NCBI RefSeq assembly: GCF_046546475.1
Contig: NZ_JBKGXS010000006.1
Span: 124,001 to 188,000 of the forward strand
Length of the DNA stretch: 64,000 nt
DNA from: Pseudonocardia phyllosphaerae
GTDB taxonomy: Bacteria > Actinomycetota > Actinomycetes > Mycobacteriales > Pseudonocardiaceae
Direction: 5' to 3'
Part shown: positions 52,930-62,340 of the stretch, piece after piece
Numbering within the stretch: the first letter of the stretch is position 1
Layout: the number at the start of each line of letters is the position of its first letter
Made by a program: the position numbers and the translations under genes
Notes under the pieces: generated by a model
Database searches by the model: none
What the model was told of the DNA's origin: nothing
What the model saw: the letters and a program-made list of their open reading frames with translations, nothing else

Positions 52930-53952
52930 TCAGCCGCTCTGCCCGCCCTCGAGCCGGGACAGCAGCGAGCCGGCCTCCTGCGCCGCGGGGCCGGACTCGG
53001 CCAGGTGCGCGAGATCGGGGTGGAGCTCCTCGCCGCGGTGCGCGATGGTCTGGGCGTAGAGCCGGCCGGCCCGGTACGACGAGCGCACCAGCGGCCCGGC
53101 CATGACGCCCGCGAAGCCGATCCGCTCGGCGACCTTCGAGTGCTCGACGAACTCCTCGGGCTTCACCCAGCGCTCCACCGGGTGGTGGCGCTTGGTGGGC
53201 CGCAGGTACTGCGTGATCGTGATGATCTCGCAGCCCGCGTCGTACAGGTCCTGCAGCGCGGCGGTGACCTCGTCCGGGGTCTCGCCCATGCCCAGGATCA
53301 GGTTGGACTTGGTGACCAGGCCCTTCTCCCGGGCCTTGGTGATGACCTCGAGGGAGCGCTCGTAGCGGAACGCGGGGCGGATCCGCTTGAAGATCCGCGG
53401 CACCGTCTCCAGGTTGTGCGCGAGCACCTCGGGGCGGGCGTCGAAGACCGGGCCGAGCTGGTCGTCGCGCGAGTTGAAGTCCGGGATCAGCAGCTCGACG
53501 CCGGTGCCCGGGTTCATCTCGTGGATCTGCCGGACGGTCTCGGCGTAGAGCCAGGAGCCGCCGTCGTCGAGGTCGTCGCGGGCGACGCCGGTGACGGTGG
53601 AGTAGCGCAGGCCCATCTGCTGCACCGACTCGGCGACGCGGCGGGGCTCGTCGACGTCGAGATCGGACGGACGGCCGGTGTCGATCTGGCAGAAGTCGCA
53701 CCGGCGGGTGCACTGCTCACCGCCGATGAGGAACGTCGCCTCCCGGTCCTCCCAGCACTCGTAGATGTTGGGGCAGCCGGCCTCCTCGCACACGGTGTGC
53801 AGCCCGCCGGAGCGGACGAGCCCCTTGAGCTCGGTGTACTGCGGCCCGGTGCGGGCGCGGGTGCGGATCCAGGAGGGCTTGCGCTCGATCGGGGTCTCGC
53901 TGTTGCGAACCTCGAGGCGCAGCATCTTGCGGCCTTCGGGTGCGACGGTCAC
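52930..53952 (-). CDS. lipA: Lipoyl synthase (radical SAM)
   Basis: 340 residues. The auxiliary cluster ligands are Cys55, Cys60 and Cys66 (CEEAGCPNIYEC), and the radical-SAM cluster is Cys81, Cys85, Cys88 (CTRRCDFC). Other family segments are FLIGGEQ, TVTGVARDDL, LIPDFN, HNLETVPR and RSSYRAGRLY. It inserts two sulfurs into protein-bound octanoyl groups. GTG 53952 gives TVAPEGRKMLRLEVRN, matching the mycobacterial start. It overlaps the upstream SDR gene by four bases. Confidence 0.96.
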   Translation of the reverse strand: MTVAPEGRKMLRLEVRNSETPIERKPSWIRTRARTGPQYTELKGLVRSGGLHTVCEEAGCPNIYECWEDREATFLIGGEQCTRRCDFCQIDTGRPSDLDVDEPRRVAESVQQMGLRYSTVTGVARDDLDDGGSWLYAETVRQIHEMNPGTGVELLIPDFNSRDDQLGPVFDARPEVLAHNLETVPRIFKRIRPAFRYERSLEVITKAREKGLVTKSNLILGMGETPDEVTAALQDLYDAGCEIITITQYLRPTKRHHPVERWVKPEEFVEHSKVAERIGFAGVMAGPLVRSSYRAGRLYAQTIAHRGEELHPDLAHLAESGPAAQEAGSLLSRLEGGQSG

Positions 53953-54872
53953 GCGTTCACCGTACGCCCGGGGTCGGGCGGTACGCCCGTTGCGGTCGCG
54001 GTCGCGGCCCACAGCCGGGCGGCCAGATCCGGGTCCTGCGCGGCGGTGCTGCGCCGGGCCGGCCCGGGCGGTCCGGCGACCTCGAACGGCCCGGTGGGAC
54101 CCAGGTAGTCCCCGCCGTGCACCGGTCCGGTCGCGGCGGCCAGCTGCGGCCCGATCCCGGCCTCGACGGGCTGGACGAACCACCGGTCCAGCGGCCCGGA
54201 CAGCCGCGCCTGCAGGGTCGCGCCGCGGCGCAGCGAGTTGCCCAGCAGCGACGACTCGGTCATCCCCGGGTGCGCGGCCACCGACAGCACCTCGTCCCCG
54301 GCCAGGCGCAGCCGCCGGTCCAGCTCCGCGGCGAACAGCAGGCCCGCGAGCTTGGAGGTGCCGTAGGCGACGGTGGGGGAGTAGCGGCGGCGCTTTCCGT
54401 CGAGGTCGTCGGGGTCGAGCCGGCCCGTGCGGTGCCCGAGGCTCGACGTCGTCACCACCCGGGCCGGTTCGAGATCGCCGCCGCCGCGCAGCGCGGGCAT
54501 CAGCAGCCAGGTCAGCGCCGCGGGCCCGAGGTGGTTGGTGCCCATCTGCAGCTCGAAGCCGTCGGCGGTCGCGGCGCGCGGGCCCATCGCGATGCCCGCG
54601 TTGTTGACCAGCAGGTCGAGCCGGTCATCGGTGCGTTCCCGCACGTCGGCGGCCGCGGCGCGCACCGAGGACAGGTCGGCGAGGTCGAGCAGTACCGGCT
54701 CGGCGGCACCCCCGACCCGTGCGACGGCGGCGGCGCCGCGTGCGGCGTCGCGTGCGGTCATCAGCACCCGGGCCCCGGCTCCGGCGAACGCGCGGGACAG
54801 CGCGAACCCGAGCCCGGACGTCGTCCCGGTGACGAGGACGGTGCGGCCGGTGAGGTCGGGGAGCGGGTACAC
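53949..54872 (-). CDS. SDR-family NAD(P)-dependent oxidoreductase
   Basis: 307 residues. TGxxxGxG cofactor motif VTGTTSGLGFALSRAF, NNAGIAMG, catalytic Ser in TSSLGH and the YGTSK Tyr/Lys set. Most like the plant-type/retinol-dehydrogenase-like SDRs. Its stop overlaps the lipA GTG by four bases, so lipA translation may depend on it although the reactions look unrelated. It is absent from the mycobacterial order of this block, so it is an insertion here. Confidence 0.88.
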   Translation of the reverse strand: MYPLPDLTGRTVLVTGTTSGLGFALSRAFAGAGARVLMTARDAARGAAAVARVGGAAEPVLLDLADLSSVRAAAADVRERTDDRLDLLVNNAGIAMGPRAATADGFELQMGTNHLGPAALTWLLMPALRGGGDLEPARVVTTSSLGHRTGRLDPDDLDGKRRRYSPTVAYGTSKLAGLLFAAELDRRLRLAGDEVLSVAAHPGMTESSLLGNSLRRGATLQARLSGPLDRWFVQPVEAGIGPQLAAATGPVHGGDYLGPTGPFEVAGPPGPARRSTAAQDPDLAARLWAATATATGVPPDPGRTVNA

Positions 54873-54929
54873 GGCGGGGACCGTAGCGCTCCCGGCGGGC
54901 GCGCGCGTCCCACGCTAGCGTGCGCCTCC

Positions 54930-55865
54930 GTGGACTTCCGGATCTTCACCGAGCCCCAGCAGGGGGCTTCCTACACCGACCTGCTGCGCGTCGCGCAGAC
55001 CACCGAGGCGGCAGGCTACGACGCGTTCTTCCGCTCCGACCACTTCCTGAAGATGGGCGACGTGAGCGGCCTGCCGGGCCCCACCGACGCCTGGGTGACC
55101 CTGGCCGCGCTCGGCCGCGAGACCGAGCACATCCGGCTCGGCACCCTGGTCACCAGCGCGACGTTCCGGCTGCCCGGGCCGCTCGCGGTCGCCGTCGCGC
55201 AGGCCGACGAGATGTCCGGTGGCCGGATCGACTTCGGGCTGGGCTCCGGCTGGTTCGAGCCCGAGTACACCGCCTACGGGATCCCGTTCCCGTCGCTGGC
55301 CGAGCGGTTCGAGCGCTACACCGAGCAGCTGGAGATCATCACCGGGCTGTGGGCGACGCCGGTGGGCGAGACCTTCTGCTACGACGGGAAGCACTACACG
55401 CTCACCGACTGCCCGGCCCTGCCGCACCCGGTGCAGCAGCCCGGCCCGCCGGTGATCGTCGGCGGCAAGGGGAAGCGGAAGACCCCGCAGCTGGCGGCCC
55501 GCTTCGCCGCCGAGTTCAACGTGCCGTTCTCCCCGGTCGAGGAGGTCGCGGACCGGTTCGAGCGGGTCGCCGGGGCCTGCCGCGACGCCGGCCGCGACCC
55601 GGGCGAGCTGACCTACTCGGTCGCGCAGACCCTCGTCCTCGGCCGCGACGACGCCGAGGTGGCACGCCGCGCGGCGGCCATCGGGCGCAGCGTCGAGGAG
55701 GTCCGTGCCGACTGCCTCGCCGGCACCCCGGCGCAGGTCGTCGACCAGCTCGGCACGTGGGCGGAGCGGACCGGGACGACCCGGGTCTACCTGCAGGTCC
55801 TCGACCTGGCCGACCTCGACCACATCGAGGAGTTCGCGGCGCAGGTGGTGCCGCAGCTGGGCTGA
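54930..55865 (+). CDS. LLM-class (F420-dependent) oxidoreductase
   Basis: 311 residues, luciferase-like TIM barrel. DAFFRSDHFLKMGDV, GPTDAWVTLAALGRETEHIRLGTLVTSATFRLPG, of which LGTLVTSATFRLPG is diagnostic, and GRIDFGLGSGWFEPEYTAYGIPFPS (core FGLGSGW) and the C-terminal GTPAQVVDQLGTWAERTG match F420-dependent LLM enzymes. Substrate unknown. TAGCGT (54916-54921) eight bases before the GTG indicates leaderless expression. It sits as a plus-strand insert between lipA and lipB. Confidence 0.9.
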   Translation: MDFRIFTEPQQGASYTDLLRVAQTTEAAGYDAFFRSDHFLKMGDVSGLPGPTDAWVTLAALGRETEHIRLGTLVTSATFRLPGPLAVAVAQADEMSGGRIDFGLGSGWFEPEYTAYGIPFPSLAERFERYTEQLEIITGLWATPVGETFCYDGKHYTLTDCPALPHPVQQPGPPVIVGGKGKRKTPQLAARFAAEFNVPFSPVEEVADRFERVAGACRDAGRDPGELTYSVAQTLVLGRDDAEVARRAAAIGRSVEEVRADCLAGTPAQVVDQLGTWAERTGTTRVYLQVLDLADLDHIEEFAAQVVPQLG

Positions 55866-55877
55866 CCGCCGGGCTGC

Positions 55878-56597
55878 TCAGCCCAGCAGGTCGGCCATCC
55901 GCTTCACCGGGTGCTCGGTGACCGGCAGCCGGCCGTCGAGCGCGTCGAGCACCGCGGTGGTGACGGCGGGGGTCACCTCGTCGACGGTGACGTCGCGGTC
56001 CAGCTCGGCGGACAGCGTCGTCACTCCCGCGTCGGTGATCCCGCACGGCACGATCCGCCCGAAGTCGCCCATGTCGGCGTCGCAGTTGAGGGCGAAGCCG
56101 TGCTGGGTCACCCCGCCGGCGATCCGGACGCCGATCGCGGCGATCTTGCGCTCCTGCTTGGCGAAGCCCTCGGCGGGCAGCCAGACGCCGCTGCGGCCCT
56201 CGATCCGGCCCGCGGTGGTCAGCCCGAGGTCGTGGCACACGCGGATCAGTGCCTCCTCGAGGCGGCGGACGTAGTCGACGACGTCCATCGGCTCGCCCAG
56301 GCCCACGATCGGGTACCCGACGAGCTGCCCGGGCCCGTGCCAGGTGATCCGCCCGCCGCGGTCGACGTCGATCACCGGGGTGCCGTCGTCCGGCCGGTCC
56401 TCGGGCTGCGTGCGCCGCCCCGCGGTGTAGACCGGCGGGTGCTCCAGCAGCATCAGCACGTCCGGGCCGTCCGCGGTGCGGCGGGCCTCGGCGTTCGCGC
56501 GCTGGGTGTCCCACGCCTGCTGGTACTCGACACGGCCGAGCCGGTCGACCCGGACGTCGTCGGTTCGGGCGCGGCAGCTCAGGTGCGGTGCGGGCAT
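55878..56597 (-). CDS. lipB: Octanoyl-[ACP]:protein N-octanoyltransferase
   Basis: 239 residues. Motifs RGGRITWHGPGQLVGYPI, RSGVWLP, Lys151 (QERKIAAIGVRI) and acyl-carrying Cys185 (RIVPCGITDAG) give the complete Cys/Lys catalytic dyad. It moves octanoate from acyl carrier protein to lipoyl domains, the step before LipA. It is in the same minus-strand run as the sucB block. Confidence 0.95.
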   Translation of the reverse strand: MPAPHLSCRARTDDVRVDRLGRVEYQQAWDTQRANAEARRTADGPDVLMLLEHPPVYTAGRRTQPEDRPDDGTPVIDVDRGGRITWHGPGQLVGYPIVGLGEPMDVVDYVRRLEEALIRVCHDLGLTTAGRIEGRSGVWLPAEGFAKQERKIAAIGVRIAGGVTQHGFALNCDADMGDFGRIVPCGITDAGVTTLSAELDRDVTVDEVTPAVTTAVLDALDGRLPVTEHPVKRMADLLG

Positions 56598-56627
56598 GCG
56601 CCCGAGCCTACGCCGGGCACCGGCGGC

Positions 56628-57896
56628 CTACGCCGCGCCCAACCGTGCGCGGACGGCCTGCGCGGCCCGCCGGCCGGAGACCAGCGCGCCCTGCGTGGAC
56701 GGGGTGTCACGGTGGTCGCCGGCGACGAAGAGGTTCTCGCCGAGGTCGACGTCGCGGCGCAGCGGGCGTGCCGCGGGCAGCAGCGGCAGCGCCTCGGGCA
56801 CCTCCGCGGTGTGCAGGTGCTCCCAGTCATCGGTGGGCACGCCCCAGATGCGGGCGAGCTCGCGGCGCACCACCGGCTCGTCGACCCCGGTCCGCCCGGG
56901 CGTCCCGACGACCGACGACGCCACCAGCGGGCGCCCGTCGGCGGAGTAGCCGGGCGCGGCGGCGGTGAGCACGACGGTGTTCACGACCGGGCCGCCGGTG
57001 CCGTCGAGGTGCAGCAGCGGCTCGGCCGACGGCGCCTGCGGCGGCACGTGGTACCAGGTCGTCAGCGCCTGCATGGTGGGCCGCGCGACGCCGGGGACCA
57101 GCGACGACGCCGTCACCGGGTCGGCGGCGACGACCACGGCGCGCGCGTGCAGCGTGCCCTCGTCGGTGTCCACCGACGGCGACGGGCCGCCGTGCACGGC
57201 GTGCACCCGCACCCCGGTGGAGACCGCGGACTCCGGGAGCGCGGCGGCGAGCCGGCGGGGGAAGGCGGCCATGCCGTCGTCGGGGACGACGATCTGCCCG
57301 AGCGCGAAGCTGCGCCACACCAGCCGGACGTAGGCGGCCGAGGACTCCAGGGCGGGGTCGGCGAGCACCCCGGACAGGAACGGGCGCAGGAACCGGTCGG
57401 TGACCGCGCCCCCGAGCCCGGCGGCGTCGAGGTCGGCGGCCGCGGACCGCTCGATCAGCGACGCGGTGCGGGCAGGCGGGGAGCCGAGCACGCGGGCGGT
57501 CCAGGCCACGAGCCGGGCCTTCTCCAGCGGCCCGAACAGGTCGTCGGCGACGGTCCCCGGTGCCGACAGCGGGCGGCGCAGCGGGTTGACGAAGCGGTGC
57601 AGCTCGCCGTCGCCGGCCCGGATCGCGGCACCGGGGGCGAACGGGCGGGCACCGAGCGAGTCGAGCCCGTGCGGGGCCAGCGCCGCGCGCAGTGCGGGGT
57701 AGGAGGAGTTGAGGACCTGGAAGCCGCGGTCGCAGCGGAAGCCGTCGATCACGTCGGTGGCGACCCGGCCGCCGACCCGGTCGGCGGCCTCCAGCACGCG
57801 GACGGCGAACCCGTCGCGGTGCAGGACGGTCGCGGCGCGCAACCCGGCCAGACCCGCCCCGACGACGAGCACGTGGGGTGCACCGGATGTGCTCAC
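56628..57896 (-). CDS. FAD-dependent amine-oxidase/protoporphyrinogen-oxidase-like protein
   Basis: 422 residues. Rossmann FAD motif VLVVGAGLAGLRAATVL, then VLEAADRVGGRVATD and the C-terminal NLFVAGDHRDTPSTQGALVSGRRAA that closes the flavin site. It resembles NAD(P)/FAD-dependent oxidoreductases of the phytoene-desaturase/PPOX type. Substrate is unknown. It overlaps the TIGR01777 gene by four bases, so both are co-translated. It interrupts the mycobacterial TIGR01777-lipB adjacency. Confidence 0.87.
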   Translation of the reverse strand: MSTSGAPHVLVVGAGLAGLRAATVLHRDGFAVRVLEAADRVGGRVATDVIDGFRCDRGFQVLNSSYPALRAALAPHGLDSLGARPFAPGAAIRAGDGELHRFVNPLRRPLSAPGTVADDLFGPLEKARLVAWTARVLGSPPARTASLIERSAAADLDAAGLGGAVTDRFLRPFLSGVLADPALESSAAYVRLVWRSFALGQIVVPDDGMAAFPRRLAAALPESAVSTGVRVHAVHGGPSPSVDTDEGTLHARAVVVAADPVTASSLVPGVARPTMQALTTWYHVPPQAPSAEPLLHLDGTGGPVVNTVVLTAAAPGYSADGRPLVASSVVGTPGRTGVDEPVVRRELARIWGVPTDDWEHLHTAEVPEALPLLPAARPLRRDVDLGENLFVAGDHRDTPSTQGALVSGRRAAQAVRARLGAA

Positions 57897-58783
57897 GTGC
57901 CGACCGCGGCCGAGAGCGCGTCGCCGACCGTGTGGTGGCGGAAGGAGAACCCGGCGTCGAGCAGCGCCTTCGGCACCGCCCGCTGCCCGCCGAGCAGCAT
58001 CTCCCGGCCCATCTCGCCGAGCAGCGCCGAGACCACCGCCGAGGGCACCGGGAACGGTGCGGGCCGGCCGAGCGCCGAGGCCAGCTCGCGGGTGAACTCG
58101 GCGTTGGTGACCGGCACCGGCCCGGTGACGTCCATCGGCCCGGAGATCGTGTCGTTCTCGACGGCGAAGCTGAGCGCGGCGACCTGGTCGTCGAGCGAGA
58201 CCCAGGGCATGTACTGGGTACCGGAGCCGATCCGGCCGCCGAGGAAGCCCTTGAACACCGGGCGCAGCGTGCCGAGGAGTCCGCCGGACGCGGACAGCAC
58301 CAGCCCGGTACGGGCGACCACCAGCCGGGCCCCGGCCTCACCGGCGGGGGCGGCGGCGGCCTCCCAGTCGCGGCAGACGTCGGCGAGGAACCCGCTGCCC
58401 GACGGCGAGGACTCGTCGACGACGACGTCGCCGGTGTCGCCGTAGTAGCCCACGGCGGAGCCGTTGACCAGGGCAGGCACCTCGTGCCGCACGACCTCGG
58501 ACACCAGCACGTCGGTCGGGTTGAGCCGGGAGTCGCGGATGGCCTGCTTGCGGGCCCCGGTCCACGGCCGGTCGGCGATCCCGGCGCCGCACAGGTTCAC
58601 CACGGCGTCGGCGCCCTCGAGCGAGCCCTCCTGGATCTCCCCGGCCGGTGGGTCCCATCCGCGCTCGTCGGGGGCCTGGGGTGCGCGCCGTACCAGGCGC
58701 AGCACGTCGTGCCCCGCGCCCCGCAGGTGGGCGACCAGGGCGGTTCCGATGAGTCCGGACGAACCGGCCACGACGACTCGCAC
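57893..58783 (-). CDS. TIGR01777 family epimerase/NAD-dependent protein
   Basis: 296 residues, extended-SDR fold: VVVAGSSGLIGTALVAHL, VNLCGAGIADRPW, NGSAVGYYGDTGD, and late GGQRAVPKALLDAGFSFRHH, all diagnostic of TIGR01777 (YfcH-like) proteins. Molecular role is not known. GTG 58783 is supported by a GGAAGGA motif. Its position upstream of lipB and downstream of sucB matches Rv2216. Confidence 0.92.
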   Translation of the reverse strand: MRVVVAGSSGLIGTALVAHLRGAGHDVLRLVRRAPQAPDERGWDPPAGEIQEGSLEGADAVVNLCGAGIADRPWTGARKQAIRDSRLNPTDVLVSEVVRHEVPALVNGSAVGYYGDTGDVVVDESSPSGSGFLADVCRDWEAAAAPAGEAGARLVVARTGLVLSASGGLLGTLRPVFKGFLGGRIGSGTQYMPWVSLDDQVAALSFAVENDTISGPMDVTGPVPVTNAEFTRELASALGRPAPFPVPSAVVSALLGEMGREMLLGGQRAVPKALLDAGFSFRHHTVGDALSAAVGT

Positions 58784-58971
58784 GGCGGCGATCCTTCCCG
58801 TTCGACCGTCCTCGCGCGACCCGGACACCCGCGACGGAGGTCACCCGGTCGGCCGGACGTGTCACACGGGTCGACGGGCGGCGGACGTGCACGGCGGGCG
58901 GACGGGCGGTTGCCCGGTGGCGGGCACCGGCCGTCGACGGGGGACCGGAACCCGTTGTGCAGGAACGGGAA

Positions 58972-59002
58972 CGGCCCGCCCCGGACGTACCGGGACGGGC
59001 CG
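58972..59002 (-). terminator. Terminator after sucB
   Basis: A 13-bp stem with one mismatch (58972-58984 with 58990-59002), loop of five, 47 bases past the sucB stop. Confidence 0.8.
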
Positions 59003-59048
59003 CCCCCTGTGTCTCACGTGGACCGGCACGGGCCGGGCCACGGGCGTC

Positions 59049-60875
59049 CTACAGGCCGAGCTCGGCCTCGAACGCGCCCTCCTCGAGCCGCGCACGCACG
59101 GCGGAGAGGAACCGGCCGGCGTCGGCGCCGTCGACCAGGCGGTGGTCGTAGGTCAGCGGCAGGTAGCACACCGAGCGGATGGCGATGACGTCCTCGCCCT
59201 CCGGTCCGGTGACGACCTTCGGCTCCTTGGCGATGGCGCCGGTGCCGAGGATGCCGACCTGCGGCTGGTTCAGGATCGGGGTGTCGAACAGCGCGCCAGC
59301 GGACCCGATGTTCGTGATCGTGAACGTGCCGCCGGACAGCTCGTCCGGGCCGATCTTCGCGTCGCGGGTGCGGCCCGCGACGTCGGCGATCTTCTTGGCG
59401 ATCCCGGCCAGCGACAGGTCGTCGGCCTCCTTGATCACCGGGACCAGCAGGCCGCGCGGGGTGTCGACGGCGATGCCCAGGTGCACCGACCCGTGGTAGG
59501 TGACCTCCTTGCCGTCCTCGGAGATCGACGCGTTCAGCGACGGGTAGGCCTTGAGCGCCTCGATGGTCGCCTTGGCGATGAAGGCCAGGAAGGTGAGGTT
59601 GGCGCCCTCACGCTTCTTGAAGTCCTCCTTGACCCGGTTCCGCAGCTTGACGATGCGGGTGAGGTCGATCTCCTGCACCGTCGTCAGCTGCGCCGAGGTC
59701 TGCAGCGACTCGATCATGCGCTGGGCGATGACCTGACGCAGGCGCGGCAGCTTCACGGTGCTGCCCGGCTCCGGGGCGTTGTCCGAGCGGGTCGGCACGT
59801 TCTGCGGCTGCTTCGGCGCGCCACCGGCGGCCGGGGCGGACGCGGCGGCCGGAGCGGACTCCTGGGCCGGCGCGGACTTCTGCTCGGCCGCGGCCAGCAC
59901 GTCCTGCTTGCGGATGCGGCCGCCGACGCCCGAGCCGGTCACGGTGGACAGGTCGACGCCGTTCTCCTGGGCGAGCTTGCGCACCAGCGGGGTGACGTAG
60001 GGCTTGTCACCCGAGCCGTTGGTGCCCGAGGCCGCCGGGGCCTGGGTGTCGGTCGAGCCCTTCGGCTGCTCCTGCTGCGCGGCGGGGGCCTCGGCCTTCG
60101 GCGACTCCGCCTTCGGCTCCGGCTTCGGCTCCGGCGCGGCCTGCGGGGCCGGTGCGGACTCCTGCTTCGGTGCCGACTCCTGCTTCGGTGCCGACTCCTG
60201 CTTCGGTGCAGCCTCGGCCGGCTTCTCCTGCGCCGGGGCCTCGGCGGGCGCCGCGGAGGCGTCGCCGACCAGGGCCAGCTGCGCGCCGACCTCGACGGTC
60301 TCGTCCTCGCCGACGGTGTGCTCGAGCACGGTGCCGGCGACGGGGGAGGGGATCTCGGTGTCGACCTTGTCGGTGGAGACCTCGAGCAGCGGCTCGTCGA
60401 CCTCGACGGCGTCGCCGACCTGCTTGAGCCAGCGGGTCACGGTGCCCTCGGTGACCGACTCGCCCAGCTCCGGCATGGTCACCGGCGAACCGGACCCGCC
60501 GGAACCCGAGCCACCGGAGCTCGGCGCGGCGGGCTTCTCCTCGGCGGCCGGGGCGGCCTCCTGCGCCGGGGCGGGCTCGGGGCTCTCCTCCTGGGCGGGG
60601 GCGGCCGGCTGCGACGACCCGCCGGACGGGGCCTCGCCGGCGTCACCGATCACGGCGAGCTCGCCGCCGACCTCGACGGTCTCGTCCTCGCCGGCCACGA
60701 TGCGCTGCAGCACGCCCGCCGCGGGGGACGGGATCTCGGTGTCGACCTTGTCGGTCGAGACCTCCAGCAACGGCTCGTCGACCTCCACGGTGTCGCCCTC
60801 GGCCTTGAGCCAGCGGGTGACGGTGCCCTCGGTGACACTCTCGCCCAGTGCGGGCATCTCAACGGTGACGGCCAT
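59049..60875 (-). CDS. sucB: Dihydrolipoamide acyltransferase (E2) with two lipoyl domains
   Basis: 608 residues. Two lipoyl domains carry Lys43 and Lys170 in identical STDKVDTEIPSP contexts. Ala/Pro/Glu-rich linkers include a triple KQESAP repeat. A peripheral-subunit-binding domain follows (PLVRKLAQENGVDLSTVTGSG), then the catalytic domain ending with His578 and Asp582 in DHRLVDGADAGRFL. In mycobacteria the equivalent (DlaT/SucB) serves pyruvate dehydrogenase and other complexes; the substrate here cannot be told from sequence alone. lpdA lies 55 bases upstream, in the same operon. Confidence 0.93.
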   Translation of the reverse strand: MAVTVEMPALGESVTEGTVTRWLKAEGDTVEVDEPLLEVSTDKVDTEIPSPAAGVLQRIVAGEDETVEVGGELAVIGDAGEAPSGGSSQPAAPAQEESPEPAPAQEAAPAAEEKPAAPSSGGSGSGGSGSPVTMPELGESVTEGTVTRWLKQVGDAVEVDEPLLEVSTDKVDTEIPSPVAGTVLEHTVGEDETVEVGAQLALVGDASAAPAEAPAQEKPAEAAPKQESAPKQESAPKQESAPAPQAAPEPKPEPKAESPKAEAPAAQQEQPKGSTDTQAPAASGTNGSGDKPYVTPLVRKLAQENGVDLSTVTGSGVGGRIRKQDVLAAAEQKSAPAQESAPAAASAPAAGGAPKQPQNVPTRSDNAPEPGSTVKLPRLRQVIAQRMIESLQTSAQLTTVQEIDLTRIVKLRNRVKEDFKKREGANLTFLAFIAKATIEALKAYPSLNASISEDGKEVTYHGSVHLGIAVDTPRGLLVPVIKEADDLSLAGIAKKIADVAGRTRDAKIGPDELSGGTFTITNIGSAGALFDTPILNQPQVGILGTGAIAKEPKVVTGPEGEDVIAIRSVCYLPLTYDHRLVDGADAGRFLSAVRARLEEGAFEAELGL

Positions 60876-60930
60876 CTCGGGTGGAGCTCCTCTGTGTTCC
60901 GCGTGGGTGTTCGGGTCTGTTGCGGCCGGG

Positions 60931-62340
60931 TCAGCCGTGGGTGTGCAGCGGTTTCCCGGCCAGGGCGAGGTGGGCCTCACCGAGGGCCTCGCTCTGCGTG
61001 GGGTGGGCGTGGACGAGTGCGGCGACGTCGGCGGGCACGGCTTCCCAGTTGTAGATCAGCTGTGCCTCCCCGACGAGCTCACCGACGCGTGACCCGACCA
61101 TGTGTACGCCGACGACCGGGCCGTCGCCCGGCGAGCCGTCGGGGCCGGCGGCCTGGACCAGCTTGACCGCGCCCGCGGTCTGCAGGATCTGCGACTTCCC
61201 GTTCCCGGCCAGGTCGTAGGTCAGGGTGCGGACCTCACCGTGCCGCTCGCGGGCGGCGTCCTCGGTCAGCCCGACCGAGGCGATCTCGGGGTCGCAGTAG
61301 GTGACGCGGGGGATGCCGTCGTCGGTGACCGGGGCGGGGGACAGCCCCGCGACGTCCTCGGCGACGAAGATCCCGTGCGCGAAGCCGCGGTGCGCGAGCT
61401 GCAGGCCGCGGGTGATGTCGCCGACGGCGTACACCCCGTCGAGGCCGGTGCGCAGCCGCTCGTCGACGTCGACGAAGCCGTCGGTCATCGGCACCCCGGC
61501 CTCGGTGAACCCGTGCCCGGTGGTGTTCGGCCCGCGCCCGACGGCCACGAGCAGCAGGTCGGCCTCGATCTCCTCGCCGGACTCGAGGGTGACGGTGACG
61601 GCGTCGTCGGTCTGCACGGCCTTGTCCAGGCGCACGCCGAGCCGGGTCGCGATCCGCCGCCGCCGGAACGCGCGCTCCAGCTGGGTGGAGCAGAACTCGT
61701 CCTCGGCAGGGACGAGCCGGGGCAGCGCCTCGACGACGGTGACCTCGGCGCCGAAGGAACGGAAGACGCTGGCGAACTCGACACCGATCACGCCGCCGCC
61801 GAGCACGACGACCCGCTGCGGGGCCTCGTCGAGGGCGATGGCGCCGTCGGAGGAGACGATCCGCCCGCCCAGCTCCAGGCCGGGCAGGGTGCGGGCGTAG
61901 GAGCCGGTGGCCAGTACGACGTGCCGGCCGCGCACGGTGCGGGGCTCGGGGCCCTCCACGCGGACCTCGCCGGGCCCGACGATCGTTCCCGCGCCCTCGA
62001 CGACGGTGATCCTCCGCGACGCGACCAGGCCCTGCAGACCCTTGTACAACCGGGAGACGACGCCGTCCTTGTAGGAGTTCACCCCGGCCATGTCGACGCC
62101 GTCGAAGGTGGAGCGGATGCCGACCCTGTCGCCGGTGCGGGCGTGGTCGGCGACCTCGGCGGCGTGCAGCAGCGCCTTGGTCGGGATGCAGCCGCGGTGC
62201 AGGCACGTCCCGCCGAGCTTGTCCTTCTCGACCAGCGTGACCGAGAGACCGAGCTCCGCGGCGCGCAACGCGCAGGCGTAGCCACCGGAACCACCACCGA
62301 GGATCACCAGGTCCGCGACGGGCGCGTCCGGGTCGGACAC
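60931..62340 (-). CDS. lpdA: Dihydrolipoyl dehydrogenase (E3)
   Basis: 469 residues. FAD motif ILGGGSGGYACALRAA, redox disulfide Cys46/Cys51 in GGTCLHRGCIPTK, NAD motif VLGGGVIGVEFASVF, and C-terminal catalytic HAHPTQSEALGEA. It reoxidises the lipoyl groups of SucB with NAD+. GTG 62340 follows GGGAGGGAG by four bases. Contrast with SthA at 14834, which lacks the second redox cysteine. Confidence 0.95.
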   Translation of the reverse strand: MSDPDAPVADLVILGGGSGGYACALRAAELGLSVTLVEKDKLGGTCLHRGCIPTKALLHAAEVADHARTGDRVGIRSTFDGVDMAGVNSYKDGVVSRLYKGLQGLVASRRITVVEGAGTIVGPGEVRVEGPEPRTVRGRHVVLATGSYARTLPGLELGGRIVSSDGAIALDEAPQRVVVLGGGVIGVEFASVFRSFGAEVTVVEALPRLVPAEDEFCSTQLERAFRRRRIATRLGVRLDKAVQTDDAVTVTLESGEEIEADLLLVAVGRGPNTTGHGFTEAGVPMTDGFVDVDERLRTGLDGVYAVGDITRGLQLAHRGFAHGIFVAEDVAGLSPAPVTDDGIPRVTYCDPEIASVGLTEDAARERHGEVRTLTYDLAGNGKSQILQTAGAVKLVQAAGPDGSPGDGPVVGVHMVGSRVGELVGEAQLIYNWEAVPADVAALVHAHPTQSEALGEAHLALAGKPLHTHG

